DNA of 64,000 nt. It comes from Marinomonas pontica (lineage in GTDB: Bacteria; Pseudomonadota; Gammaproteobacteria; Pseudomonadales; Marinomonadaceae). Below are positions 10,759 to 19,714 of the stretch, one piece after another. The position numbers were made by a program, and so were the translations under genes. The notes below the pieces were generated by a model. It did no database searches, was not told the DNA's origin, and saw only the letters and a list, made by a program, of their open reading frames with translations. Positions within the stretch are counted from its first letter, which is position 1. Each line of letters opens with the position of its first letter. The stretch is taken from assembly GCF_026191375.1 (NCBI RefSeq), contig NZ_JAODTL010000045.1, forward strand, positions 1 through 64,000. Reading direction: 5' to 3'.

Positions 10759-11283
10759 TTATGATTCCTGCTTTGGGTAGGTAATGACCATCAGGAGCGT
10801 GGCCCATAGGTCGCCCGTTTGATAACAATGAGGTTTGTCTGCTGAAAAGGTAAGTGTTTCCCCAGCGGCAAGCTGCTGCAACCTATCACTTTCTCCTGCT
10901 TGAATCGCCCCACTGATGATCGTGATGGATTCCTTTGTGCCTGTTAAGTGCGGTTCGGACTGCTTTATTGTGTTGGGTGCGCAAGAGACCCAATACACGT
11001 CTACTCTCGGGTTATCGCTACCTTGGTCAATGAGTTTCACTTGCACGCCATTTTCACCCAATGGAGACTGGACACTGGCGACAAGATCTCCAAAGGGGAC
11101 TTGTAACTGAACGGCAAGGCGCCAAATGGTTTCTAGCGTAGGATTGCCGTCACCTTGTTCTATTTTGGATAAGTTCGACTTTGCTATACCGGCGTCTTGG
11201 GCGAGTTTGGACAGCGATAGACCTTGTGCTAGGCGCAGATTTTGTAGATTGCGGCCTAGAGAATTGAGGATGGGCTTGTTCAT
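10759..11283 (-). CDS. XRE-family regulator with C-terminal cupin domain
   Basis: 174 residues: a lambda-repressor-like helix-turn-helix at about 10-65 (LRLAQGLSLSKLA ... SNLSKIEQG) joined to a cupin sensor domain at about 100-170. This is the usual architecture of local regulators of amino-acid exporters. First gene of the azlCD operon, so a local sensor of an amino acid is inferred. The ATG at 11283 is favoured over TTG at 11295. Two adjacent 16-bp palindromic sites lie just upstream and probably serve autoregulation. Confidence 0.9.
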   Translation of the reverse strand: MNKPILNSLGRNLQNLRLAQGLSLSKLAQDAGIAKSNLSKIEQGDGNPTLETIWRLAVQLQVPFGDLVASVQSPLGENGVQVKLIDQGSDNPRVDVYWVSCAPNTIKQSEPHLTGTKESITIISGAIQAGESDRLQQLAAGETLTFSADKPHCYQTGDLWATLLMVITYPKQES

Positions 11284-11298
11284 TTTGGCTCTCAAACT

Positions 11299-11330
11299 GT
11301 TCTATATAATGAACGTTCTATATATAGAAC
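11299..11330 (-). promoter_or_regulatory. Two abutting 16-bp palindromic operators before the XRE-cupin gene
   Basis: GTTCTATATATAGAAC (11315-11330) is a perfect palindrome. GTTCTATATAATGAAC (11299-11314) directly abuts it and matches at 14 of 16 bases. They lie 16-47 bp before the ATG of the XRE-cupin gene and contain TATA-rich -10-like sequence, so a bound repressor would block the promoter. Binding by the adjacent XRE protein is inferred. Confidence 0.7.
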
Positions 11331-11395
11331 AGTGAGTTGTCAATTGATTTCAAAAAAGTGTGTATCAGTGGGCGTTTTCATTGTCAAAAACCGTG

Positions 11396-12911
11396 TTATA
11401 AAAAAATCTTTCTAAAATATTCAGGTTTCATTGGTTTGCCAAATAAGTACCCCTGACCATAGTCTATGCCTAATTTTATTAATGCCGCTTGTTGTTCTCC
11501 GTACTCTATTCCTTCAGCGACAATGGCAACATCGATCATCTTAGAGATGCCAACGATGTGGGGAATGAGGCTGGATCTAATTGCACCATCTTCCATTTCT
11601 GAGACAAAGGTTTTGTCTATTTTGAGAATGTGACACGGAAATTCTTTGAGCTCTCTGAGGTTTGAATAACCGGTTCCGAAGTCGTCAATAGCAATCAAAT
11701 AGCCATTTGATCTGAGTTTATTTAAAACTTCTACACTGGATAAGTTGGATAGTTTTTCATCTTCGGTGACTTCGATGACAAAGGTGAAATGCTCATTTTT
11801 CAGCCAATTTTTCTCTAGGATTTCTAATATAATTCCTGAGTCTATGTCTTGGGCGAAAAAGTTAAAACTGACTTTTAAGTTGTCTCCGCTTCTTTTTAAA
11901 TGAGGAGCATCCAGTGAAAACTGGTTTATGATCTTTTTCGTGAAGTTCCAAGTCCTTCCTCTTTTATAATGATTGGAATAAAGTCTGCAGGGGACAGCTC
12001 GCCTTTATCGTCTCTAAATCGTGCTAGTACTTCACAGCCTACTACTTTTCTGCTCTCTAGTGCGACAATGGGCTGATATAGACAATAAAAGCAATTTTTT
12101 CGAATGCCACGGATGACTCTAGACTCGATAGAACGATACCTTTCAAAGAACACCAACAACAAGATAAAAGAAATGATGAAGATGAGAAATGAGCAAATAA
12201 ACCAGATGAAAATCATGGTGCTGGATGTTTTGTAAAACAGCTTCTTGGTTGAAGAGATTGCAAAACAGTAGCTGATGCTGTCAGAACACTTTAATGCGTT
12301 GATGTCATTAGCATGTCGTCCTAACTCGACTTCCTTAAACAAATTAGGGGTGCCTTCAATGTGCCTCTTGGTGTCTTTCTCAAGAAAAATGAGTTCCCAA
12401 CTAGCATCAATAGCCGTGAGATGTTTTAAAAATACTTCTGAAATAACCGCGGTAAATTTATCTTGTTCGATGGTTATAGCATTTTTTTCGAAGTCAAAAA
12501 TGGAAAGTGGTGTATTAAGCCACACACTGATTTTTTTTGGTCCGATAAAGTCAGGCGATGTTTTTTTCGTTGTCCGTGTATTCTGGATTCCCACATTACA
12601 AATTGAGTTAGCGCTTTCTTTGAAGCTGATTCCTTTGATGTATTGAGAATCAAACAACGTCTTTTGCATTTCTTTTAGGGTTATTGGGCCGCAACCTACA
12701 ACATTCAGAGAGTTCAGATACAATAAGGTGACTTGTGCTTCTTTTACTACATCTTGTATTTTGGTTAATGCTTGATCGACTTGTTGGTCTAGTTCCTTTC
12801 TGAATTGGTTTTGTAACGCGAACAAACCTAAACTAAAAAAACTGACATCATAAGGGTGCTAATGATTATCACTAACGCCCAATCTTTAATAGAAAGGTTA
12901 TATTCTTTCAT
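11396..12911 (-). pseudogene. CSS-motif EAL phosphodiesterase gene with two frame breaks
   Basis: Reading three frames in order restores one protein of about 505 residues: ATG at 12911, a membrane helix, a periplasmic CSS-motif-like sensor domain with two Cys, a second membrane segment, and an EAL domain (here EVL) with FNF, EVTEDE, DDFGTG, KIDK, AEGIE and QGYLFGKP motifs. The first break is in a run of seven T (plus-strand A7, 12835-12841), where an eighth T would restore the frame. The second is near 11945-11952 (CTTGGAAC, one base short). All catalytic residues survive across the pieces. The intact form would hydrolyse cyclic-di-GMP under control of periplasmic redox or disulfide state. 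Recent inactivation or sequence error are both possible. Confidence 0.82.
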
Positions 12912-13029
12912 AGTCGCTCTTTAATAAGGATACAGAAAAGACCATTGTTACTATAGTGATAGACATTCAAATGAGCCAATTTCTTTTCAACTACCGATAT
13001 AGATTTTAGGTAAAATGTTTATCAGCATA

Positions 13030-14298
13030 TTATGCACCTAAACCTATCCAGTTAACGGCGCTGCAAAGTAGCCACATGAAAATCGCGTAGTGCAAGCTAT
13101 TAGAAACAATGGTTTTTGTGGGAATGTCATAACGACTGGTCATTAATAGCCCTAAACCTGTTAACCCACTGCTGCCAGCCGAAATAGCCCATGCACTTAA
13201 AAACAAAAAGCCCAATTGAGTTGGGTCAGGGTTCAACGGTAACAACATTGGGCTAGCAATTGCGATGCTTACCACTGGATGTACGCCAATGATGCCGACT
13301 AAAATCATGCCAGCTAGAACAAATGAAAATAACAACGGACTAAAGGTAAAACTGTCTAAATTGAAAACCGCTGGATAACACAAAATAATCGCACTGATGC
13401 CACTAGAAAAAATGCCAGCGGCTAAAAATAAAGCAAATTGGCTGCCTATTTGAGGGAGTTTGTGGTTTACAAAATGGAGTAAACTCTGTTTTCGAGAGGC
13501 CGTTTTCATGAGCAAAATAGTGGCGCTGGGTGCCAGTAGGCAAATTAAAACCAGTATGCTGATGCTGGGCCAAATAAAATGAAAAAGTATTACGGAAGAA
13601 GCGAGAAATATGGGAATAACAAGACTCTCCCGTTGGATTGGGTAGCCATTAAACTCGCCTTTCGTCCGTCGGTAGGCCTCGATGCTAGAAAAAATGATAG
13701 CGACTAAACCCATAGCCAAACCAGGAATAAGGGTCTTCTGCCATTGCATACCAGGGGCGTAGATTAACGCCACACCGGTTGCGACGAAAAAGGGCGACCA
13801 CCAGGCTGCTGCAGAAAAATTGCGCGTTAGGATGAATTGTTGTACCGGTGTTAATTTGATGGCCGCTTTCATGCGGTCTGCAAACACCAGTATGACCGAT
13901 AAGTTTATGACGGCTCCCAATATTTGTACGCCTAGGGCTGTGTTGAGTATGGCGCTAAAACCTGTAGGTAATTGACGTTTTTTATCTACTGAGTTAGTGA
14001 GATCTAAAAAAGATACGGCGACAAACATCGCGAGCATGGGCAAATTCACCGCAAAAACTTGTTGCCAAGTCATCCATATGCCTTGTGAACCTGCAAAAAG
14101 TAATGAAGCGCTGCCAATAACCATTAGCCAAGAGACTTGACGTTTCGCGCTGGCAGCCAAGGTGTGCCACATTGCAAAATTAGCTCCCCAAGCAAGTAAA
14201 GTGGGAAGTAATACAGATATAAGCTGAGTGACGGATAATAAGTAAAACAATAATGTGCTAAGAACCAGCCAGCCTGTATATTGTTTTAATAACATCAT
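13030..14298 (-). CDS. Polytopic inner-membrane protein, probable transporter
   Basis: 422 residues with about 11-12 hydrophobic segments spread over the whole length and short polar loops. It has a conserved-looking GIIGVHPVVSIAIASPML stretch near residue 330 and a Gly-rich segment (SAGSSGLTGLG) near 375, like the re-entrant substrate loops of ion-coupled carriers. I do not recognise a specific family. An anion or organic-acid carrier of the ion-transporter superfamily is a guess. It is monocistronic and divergent from the 7TM diguanylate cyclase gene. Start ATG at 14298. Confidence 0.7.
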   Translation of the reverse strand: MMLLKQYTGWLVLSTLLFYLLSVTQLISVLLPTLLAWGANFAMWHTLAASAKRQVSWLMVIGSASLLFAGSQGIWMTWQQVFAVNLPMLAMFVAVSFLDLTNSVDKKRQLPTGFSAILNTALGVQILGAVINLSVILVFADRMKAAIKLTPVQQFILTRNFSAAAWWSPFFVATGVALIYAPGMQWQKTLIPGLAMGLVAIIFSSIEAYRRTKGEFNGYPIQRESLVIPIFLASSVILFHFIWPSISILVLICLLAPSATILLMKTASRKQSLLHFVNHKLPQIGSQFALFLAAGIFSSGISAIILCYPAVFNLDSFTFSPLLFSFVLAGMILVGIIGVHPVVSIAIASPMLLPLNPDPTQLGFLFLSAWAISAGSSGLTGLGLLMTSRYDIPTKTIVSNSLHYAIFMWLLCSAVNWIGLGA

Positions 14299-14622
14299 TT
14301 TTCGTCTGTCCTTGTGTCTTGCTAGATTCGAGATCTGTTCGAAAGGGATATTCAGTGGTTTCTAGGGTGTTTATTGTTTTTAAATAGTGCGGTATCTAGA
14401 AGCGGCGAGCAAGTGAAAGGGACACAAATGGGGGATATTTCACGCTGCTGCAGAGCAGATAATAAACCTGTCATTAAACCGCTTTAAAGTGGGATTGTTG
14501 GGCGAATCATCTCTTGTGGTGTATTTGAATGGATTACTTTAAAAAACCATCAAAAAAAGCTAGAGTGTTTGATTAATTAAAATCGTATTGTTTCCTTTAT
14601 TTTGTAAGAGTTGAGTCATATC
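14299..14622. other. Intergenic region between divergent genes
   Basis: About 320 bp shared by the upstream regions of the membrane-protein gene (minus) and the diguanylate cyclase gene (plus). It holds an AT-rich stretch before 14611 and a 14-bp palindrome with one wobble (CCGCTTTAAAGTGG, 14479-14492). No RNA gene or further coding sequence is seen. Confidence 0.5.
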
Positions 14623-16830
14623 TTGAAGAGATTGCGCCGTTCTATTTTTAGTTTAATCACTGCATTTTGCCTTGTTTTGGGTGTTTTATCCTCTTCATTG
14701 CTGTTTGCTCAAGATGTTGCTTTGGACTCTGGCTGGGAATACGCATGGGGCGATTCACCGTTTGATTCGAATGGTGTGCCATTATGGGCGCAAGAAAACA
14801 GTAACGTGGAATGGTTGCCAATTGACTATCCTGCTAACCCTCAAGGTCGTGGTGCGTTTGAGAATATTTGGTTTCGTGTGACCTTGCCTGATGTGCCGCT
14901 AAGAGACCCTGTTTTTTATGCGTCTAGCATCGATTTATTGGTCGAAGCGTACATGGATGGGAAGAAGATTTATCAGCATGGTGAATTTGATCATCATGGG
15001 GCTGGCGAATTTGCAGGCTGGCCTTGGCATATGATTATTTTGCCTGAGGATTTCGCTGGAAAAACACTCTATTTTCGGGTGTATTCAGATTATTTCAGTA
15101 TCGGGTTCTGGGGTGAGCAAAAACTCAGTGAGCGAGTGGATGTCTTATCCCAAGTGGTTAAATCGTCGTACTCCGGGATTATTGTGGTTGGTGTCTCGAT
15201 ATTTATTGCGTTGATGGCGTGCGTATTCGCTATATTTCGAGCTCAGCGCCGTCAGTTTCTGAGTGTAGGATTTTTCTCCTTGGCCGCCGCAGGGCTGATG
15301 TTGGGTGACACACCTGTAACGAAACTTATTTGGAATAAGCCGCTAATTTGGGATTATATTGGTGCTTATGCGTATTTCCTATTGCCCATTCCGATGTTTA
15401 TGTTGTTGGCAGAATGGCTATCCAAAGCGGATTTAGAAGTTCGACATTTTCAATGGCTATGGAAATTTCATCTGGCTTTCTTAGTGGTTGCTGGGCTGGG
15501 CAGCTTGTTAGGTGTGGTTACGGTGACTCAGTTATACCCTGTCTTTGATGGTATCTTTATTATCACGTTATTGATGTTGATCGCATCTGTTTTGTTTGTT
15601 TTTCATCGTGTTAGTGTGGAACAAAAAGTGCTGATCTTGGCCTACTTTGGTTTTTGTGCGGTCATGTTGCTAGACATGGCGGTCGCTCACGCTTGGGTTT
15701 CGTGGATTAGTGTTCCAGTCTCTAACGGCGCTATCTTTTTCTCGGTTGTGATTATCGGGTTATCATTTAATCATTATTTATCCTCTCAGCGCCGTTTGAC
15801 GACATTAAATGCTTCTCTAGAATCAGAGGTCGTTATAAGGACTGAGCAGCTGGTCCAGCTTGCGGACAAGGAAAAGTCTCGAGCGGAAGGCTTGCTGTTT
15901 CAACAAACTAAGTTAGAGCTTGCCAGCGATATCATTTTGGCACTTGAAAGCTCTCGTACATTAGACGTGGGTATTGAAAAAATTGGAAATGCGATCGCTG
16001 AGCTTTGCCAACCGTTTTCTGGGGTGTTTAGTATTGCTAAGGACGATGGTTGGCAACAGGTACAATGCTGGGGGCGTGACATGGCCATGTTTGTTCCCAG
16101 TGAGACTGAAGTAACGAAAGTCCACTTTGATGATGAACACGGTGTCTTTCCCTTTAAAATAGCAAACCAGCAAGGTGTGGTGAGTTATGTTGCTTTACTG
16201 CAAGTCAGGGTGACGGATGAGCCAAATGGGTATTCAGTTGAACGCTTTATGAAACTGGTGCAGAGGGCAGTGGAAAAAATCAGTATCACTTTGGCTAACA
16301 TCGCGTTACGTGAAGAGTTACAACGCTTTTCATACGAAGACATGCTCACCAATTTGAAGAACAGACGATTTTTTTCAGAAGTGATGGAGTATGAAATCGC
16401 TTCAGCAGAGCGCAATAAAGAGCCATTGTCCTTGCTTATTTGTGACATTGATCACTTCAAAAAATTTAATGATACATACGGACATCCGGCCGGAGATGAA
16501 GCGTTAAAAGCCCTTGCCGGTTTGCTGAGCCGTTTCTTTCGTCAGGCGGATATTGTCTGTCGCTTAGGTGGGGAAGAGTTCGTGGTCATCATGCCAAGAG
16601 CCAGAGGCGGTGACTGCTTGCGTCGTGCTGAAGAGCTAAAAATAGCCGTTGAGAATACCCAGATACTTTACGAAGGGCAAACGTTGGAAAGCGTGACTAT
16701 TTCAATTGGTATTGCCAGCTGGCCAGAATTAACAGAAGACCCGCAGCAACTCTTTCAGCAAGCAGATCTTGCGCTATACGAAGCAAAAGAGAGTGGCCGG
16801 AACTGTATTCGTATGGCAAAACTGAATTAA
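14623..16830 (+). CDS. Diguanylate cyclase with 7TM-DISM sensor module
   Basis: About 735 residues. Signal peptide 1-30, periplasmic DISM-type beta-sandwich about 35-180, seven membrane helices about 190-385, a short coiled coil, a GAF-like region about 430-560, and a GGDEF domain about 575-735 with the active-site GGEEF at about 649-653. An RxxD inhibitory site (RQAD) lies five residues before GGEEF, so product inhibition is expected. It should make cyclic-di-GMP in response to a periplasmic ligand, often a carbohydrate in this family. The TTG at 14623 is preferred because GAG at 14613-14615 gives proper spacing. The upstream TTG at 14611 abuts its only purine stretch. Confidence 0.92.
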   Translation: MKRLRRSIFSLITAFCLVLGVLSSSLLFAQDVALDSGWEYAWGDSPFDSNGVPLWAQENSNVEWLPIDYPANPQGRGAFENIWFRVTLPDVPLRDPVFYASSIDLLVEAYMDGKKIYQHGEFDHHGAGEFAGWPWHMIILPEDFAGKTLYFRVYSDYFSIGFWGEQKLSERVDVLSQVVKSSYSGIIVVGVSIFIALMACVFAIFRAQRRQFLSVGFFSLAAAGLMLGDTPVTKLIWNKPLIWDYIGAYAYFLLPIPMFMLLAEWLSKADLEVRHFQWLWKFHLAFLVVAGLGSLLGVVTVTQLYPVFDGIFIITLLMLIASVLFVFHRVSVEQKVLILAYFGFCAVMLLDMAVAHAWVSWISVPVSNGAIFFSVVIIGLSFNHYLSSQRRLTTLNASLESEVVIRTEQLVQLADKEKSRAEGLLFQQTKLELASDIILALESSRTLDVGIEKIGNAIAELCQPFSGVFSIAKDDGWQQVQCWGRDMAMFVPSETEVTKVHFDDEHGVFPFKIANQQGVVSYVALLQVRVTDEPNGYSVERFMKLVQRAVEKISITLANIALREELQRFSYEDMLTNLKNRRFFSEVMEYEIASAERNKEPLSLLICDIDHFKKFNDTYGHPAGDEALKALAGLLSRFFRQADIVCRLGGEEFVVIMPRARGGDCLRRAEELKIAVENTQILYEGQTLESVTISIGIASWPELTEDPQQLFQQADLALYEAKESGRNCIRMAKLN

Positions 16831-16858
16831 AGAATGGGTCTGATTAAAACGCCTGTGC

Positions 16859-17311
16859 TTAGGAGTCGCTGTTTATCAGGACGACCTGATCTTCTTCCGT
16901 TTCCAAATCTTCAATGTCTAGGCTGCTGAGTTTGTCGTGGATGTCGGGCTCAGCGACATTGTCGGAAGGATGAGTGACGCCCATAAACTTACCTCCCGCT
17001 TCGATACTTAAATTGTCGCTGTAAAGGGTGCCACTGACACGACCGCAACTTAGTATTTCGATATAGGTTGCACGACCAATGCCTTCAAAACCGCCGTTGA
17101 TGATTAGGCGCTCAGTGATTATTTCACCTAGGACATTACCCGATACGCTTATTTTTACTTGGCTTTTGACTTCGATCTGTCCATCGACATTGCCATCTAT
17201 TTGTAGCTGATTGGCGACGTTTAGTTTTCCGGTTATTGTGCAACCTTCTGCGATGAGAGTTGTAGTTGCTGACTGACTCTTAACTCTATTTTGTCCACCA
17301 AAGATTCCCAT
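16859..17311 (-). CDS. Bactofilin (polymer-forming cytoskeletal protein)
   Basis: 150 residues with the central repeated Ile/Val-Gly pattern of the right-handed beta-helix DUF583/bactofilin fold (about 25-115), a short N-terminal MGIFGG tail and an acidic C-terminus. Bactofilins polymerise without nucleotide under the membrane and position cell-wall enzymes. The ATG at 17311 has an AGAGG ribosome site and lies 79 nt inside the 3' end of the M23 peptidase gene, so the two are translationally linked. The pairing with an M23 peptidase is a conserved cell-shape module (e.g. CcmA with Csd in Helicobacter). Confidence 0.94.
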   Translation of the reverse strand: MGIFGGQNRVKSQSATTTLIAEGCTITGKLNVANQLQIDGNVDGQIEVKSQVKISVSGNVLGEIITERLIINGGFEGIGRATYIEILSCGRVSGTLYSDNLSIEAGGKFMGVTHPSDNVAEPDIHDKLSSLDIEDLETEEDQVVLINSDS

Positions 17312-18165
17312 CGTATGCCTCTTACGCTGTCGAAAATTGTTTCAAAATTGTCCACGTTCCAATTGATGAAGGGCTTTGGGTCTAATGCTCGCCCTATGAA
17401 GCGTATTTCATAATGCAGGTGTGGCCCTGAGGTTAGTCCACTGTTGCCAGAATAGCCGATTAAGTCGCCCATTTTGACAAAATCACCTTTATTTACCGCA
17501 AACTTACTGAGGTGTGAATAGGAACTCGAAAAACCATAACCGTGTAATAGTTTTAGAAAGTTCCCTGAGCCTTGGTTGCTTGGGCGGGTCACTTCTACCG
17601 TGCCGTCGGCAGGCGCATAAATTGGCGTTCCTGTGTTGACGGCAAAGTCCTGTCCACGATGAAATTTCATATTGCCGGTGACAGGGTGTTGTCGTTGACC
17701 GTAACCAGACGATGTTCGCGCGTTTTTTACTGGTGGCCCACTGGGTATTTGAGTCAGCATAGCGATGCGCAATGATGAGTTCATTGCTGCGGTGTCTAAA
17801 CGTGACTCAATTTCCATGCTGTTCTGATCATCAATGCCTAACACTTTTTCTAAGTCATTCAATCGATCGGAAACAACAAGCATCCGTTCTTCGCGCTCGG
17901 ATAGATCCTGCTCTAAGCTTTGCTTCAGTGCGGTGAGCGAGGCTATCTCTTTATTCAAAGAAGAGGATTTATTTTCCAGCTCAAGCAGCTTTAATTTTGA
18001 ATGTTCTGCGTCGTTTACTAGGTAATAAATGATTCCAGCCGTGACCAAAACCCCAAGGAATATAACGTAGCTAACAAACTTGAATGTATGACGTGTGCGT
18101 TTTCCGAAACTAAAATGTTTTGTTCCATCTACTGAAGAAATAGAGACTGTTATATTGTCTTTCAT
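17233..18165 (-). CDS. Membrane-anchored M23 (LytM) peptidoglycan peptidase
   Basis: 310 residues: an N-terminal membrane helix at about 28-50, a coiled coil at about 55-100, then an M23 domain at about 150-285 with the zinc motifs HRGQD and HLH (GPHLHYEIR). With both His motifs present it is probably an active DD- or DL-endopeptidase acting in the periplasm. The last 26 codons overlap the bactofilin gene in another frame. The pair should act together on cell shape or a local cell-wall site. It resembles bactofilin-bound LmdC-type proteins. Confidence 0.92.
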   Translation of the reverse strand: MKDNITVSISSVDGTKHFSFGKRTRHTFKFVSYVIFLGVLVTAGIIYYLVNDAEHSKLKLLELENKSSSLNKEIASLTALKQSLEQDLSEREERMLVVSDRLNDLEKVLGIDDQNSMEIESRLDTAAMNSSLRIAMLTQIPSGPPVKNARTSSGYGQRQHPVTGNMKFHRGQDFAVNTGTPIYAPADGTVEVTRPSNQGSGNFLKLLHGYGFSSSYSHLSKFAVNKGDFVKMGDLIGYSGNSGLTSGPHLHYEIRFIGRALDPKPFINWNVDNFETIFDSVRGIRWESLVDKIELRVSQQLQLSSQKVAQ

Positions 18166-18290
18166 CGTTTTGCTTGTTTACCAACATCATCATTCATATC
18201 GTTAGATATACAGCATAATATCTATCTTTGTAAACTTTTGTATATCAGGAAGCCCATTTTAAAATGGATAAAGTAATTTTACCTAAACAG

Positions 18291-18399
18291 CAGGCCATAA
18301 ATGGGGCGGTATGTGTGAGCCCGCCGGCTTATTTCAGCCATTGGGCCTGGATGTAAGAAGCGAATTTTTCGATCGTTAAAAGGCTTAACGATCTTTTTT
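18291..18399 (+). ncRNA. Candidate structured plus-strand RNA ending in an intrinsic terminator
   Basis: CAGGCC (18291-18296) pairs with GGCCTG (18344-18349), AATGG (18300-18304) with CCATT (18338-18342), and GGCGG (18305-18309) with CCGCC (18321-18325), giving a long interrupted hairpin. A second hairpin, GATCGTTAA/TTAACGATC (18371-18379 / 18385-18393), is followed by T6 (18394-18399). That T tract suits the plus strand, where no gene lies upstream. On the minus strand the hairpin contains the helicase stop codon and has no T tract. No good plus-strand promoter was found, so this remains a candidate. Confidence 0.3.
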
Positions 18400-19581
18400 G
18401 CGCACATAGTTTAAGATGGAAATCGGAACGACTTTTCGAACGGGGAAGCCTGCTATCTCTTTGCGGTCGATGACCTGTTTTAATCGGCTTTCAATGGCAC
18501 AAAGGTTTTTAAAATCCCCCATAGCAACAAAGGATATGGCTTCTCCAGAGGCGCCAGCGCGACCAGTTCGGCCAATGCGATGGATGTATTCTTCTGGTTT
18601 GAACGGCAAGTCGTAATTGACCACGCGGCTTAATTCACCGATGTCCAAACCGCGAGCAGCAACGCCGGTTGCGACGAGGTATTTTAGTTCGCCAGATTTA
18701 AATTGCGCCAAAATCTGTTCGCGCATGGCTTGGCTTCTATCACCGTGAATACAGTCCGCCACGATGCCGCGTTTGGCTAGCTGATCGACGAGTTTAGCAG
18801 CACCGTGTTTTTTCTCGATAAAGATAAGTGCCTGATCCCATTTTTGCTCGTTGATTAAATGGCTCAACAAAGCCGACTTGGTGTCTTTATCGACAGTAAT
18901 TAACCATTGTTTGATATTGGCAGCAGCACGCATGTTAGGAGAAATAGAAATTTCAGCCGCTAGGTCGGTCATCTTGCTGTCTGAAAAGTCATAAGCAAGG
19001 GCGCGAACATCGTCTGTCATGGTGGCTGAAAACAATAAGTTTTGACGGTTTTCAGGTAAGCGATCCATGATCTTATTGATGTCGTCAACAAAGCCCATGT
19101 CGACCATTCTGTCCGCTTCGTCTAATACCATGACTTTCAGCTCATCAAAATGCAGCGCACGCTGATGCGCCAAGTCGAGCAACCTGCCCGGCGTCGCAAC
19201 CAGAATATCAACACCTTCGATCAGTCGTTCTTTTTGCGCTTCAGTGTCGACACCGCCATACACGGCCATAGACGTTAATTTTGTATGCTTAGCGTATTGA
19301 GCAACACTGGATTCAACTTGAACCGCTAACTCTCGTGTCGGCACAAGAATCAATACTCGAATGCGTTTGCCACGAAGGTTTCCTGCTTTAGTGAATCGTT
19401 CTAGCAACGGCAGAACAAACGCAGCCGTTTTACCCGTGCCTGTTTGTGCGGTGGCGATGAGGTCTTTACCTGAAAGGATGACGGGAATCGCTTGTTTCTG
19501 GATTGGCGTAGGTGTTTTGTAACCCAGTTCCGTAATCGCTTGAACAAGAGAACTGGATAATCCTAGTTTTGCAAATGGCAT
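18385..19581 (-). CDS. DEAD-box ATP-dependent RNA helicase (RhlE-like)
   Basis: 398 residues from the ATG at 19581 (a longer frame to 19680 lacks the family start). Motifs in order: Q motif (GYKTPTPIQKQAI), AQTGTGKT, PTRELA, DEAD (VLDEADRMVDMGF), SAT, and HRIGRTGRAG. The C-terminal extension is short and basic (ending RKKDR), as in RhlE-type helicases. It should unwind short RNA duplexes in ribosome assembly or RNA decay. It is a single gene preceded by the divergent-looking EAL region. The exact RhlE/SrmB assignment is uncertain. Confidence 0.94.
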   Translation of the reverse strand: MPFAKLGLSSSLVQAITELGYKTPTPIQKQAIPVILSGKDLIATAQTGTGKTAAFVLPLLERFTKAGNLRGKRIRVLILVPTRELAVQVESSVAQYAKHTKLTSMAVYGGVDTEAQKERLIEGVDILVATPGRLLDLAHQRALHFDELKVMVLDEADRMVDMGFVDDINKIMDRLPENRQNLLFSATMTDDVRALAYDFSDSKMTDLAAEISISPNMRAAANIKQWLITVDKDTKSALLSHLINEQKWDQALIFIEKKHGAAKLVDQLAKRGIVADCIHGDRSQAMREQILAQFKSGELKYLVATGVAARGLDIGELSRVVNYDLPFKPEEYIHRIGRTGRAGASGEAISFVAMGDFKNLCAIESRLKQVIDRKEIAGFPVRKVVPISILNYVRKKDR

Positions 19582-19714
19582 AAAGTGCTCTGACAGATTG
19601 TCGTAAGGGGTGTCGAAAAGAGTGTGGAGTATAGCGTAAATTGAGCGGTTTATCGCAGTTGGAGAGTCTGGAAAGCCCAACGTGTCCTGCGTAAAAATAC
19701 GCTACTATTTAGAT

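Noticed and set aside
17572-17775. Plus-strand open frame opposite the M23 peptidase gene
   Set aside because: Antisense shadow of a clear peptidase domain; no ribosome site.
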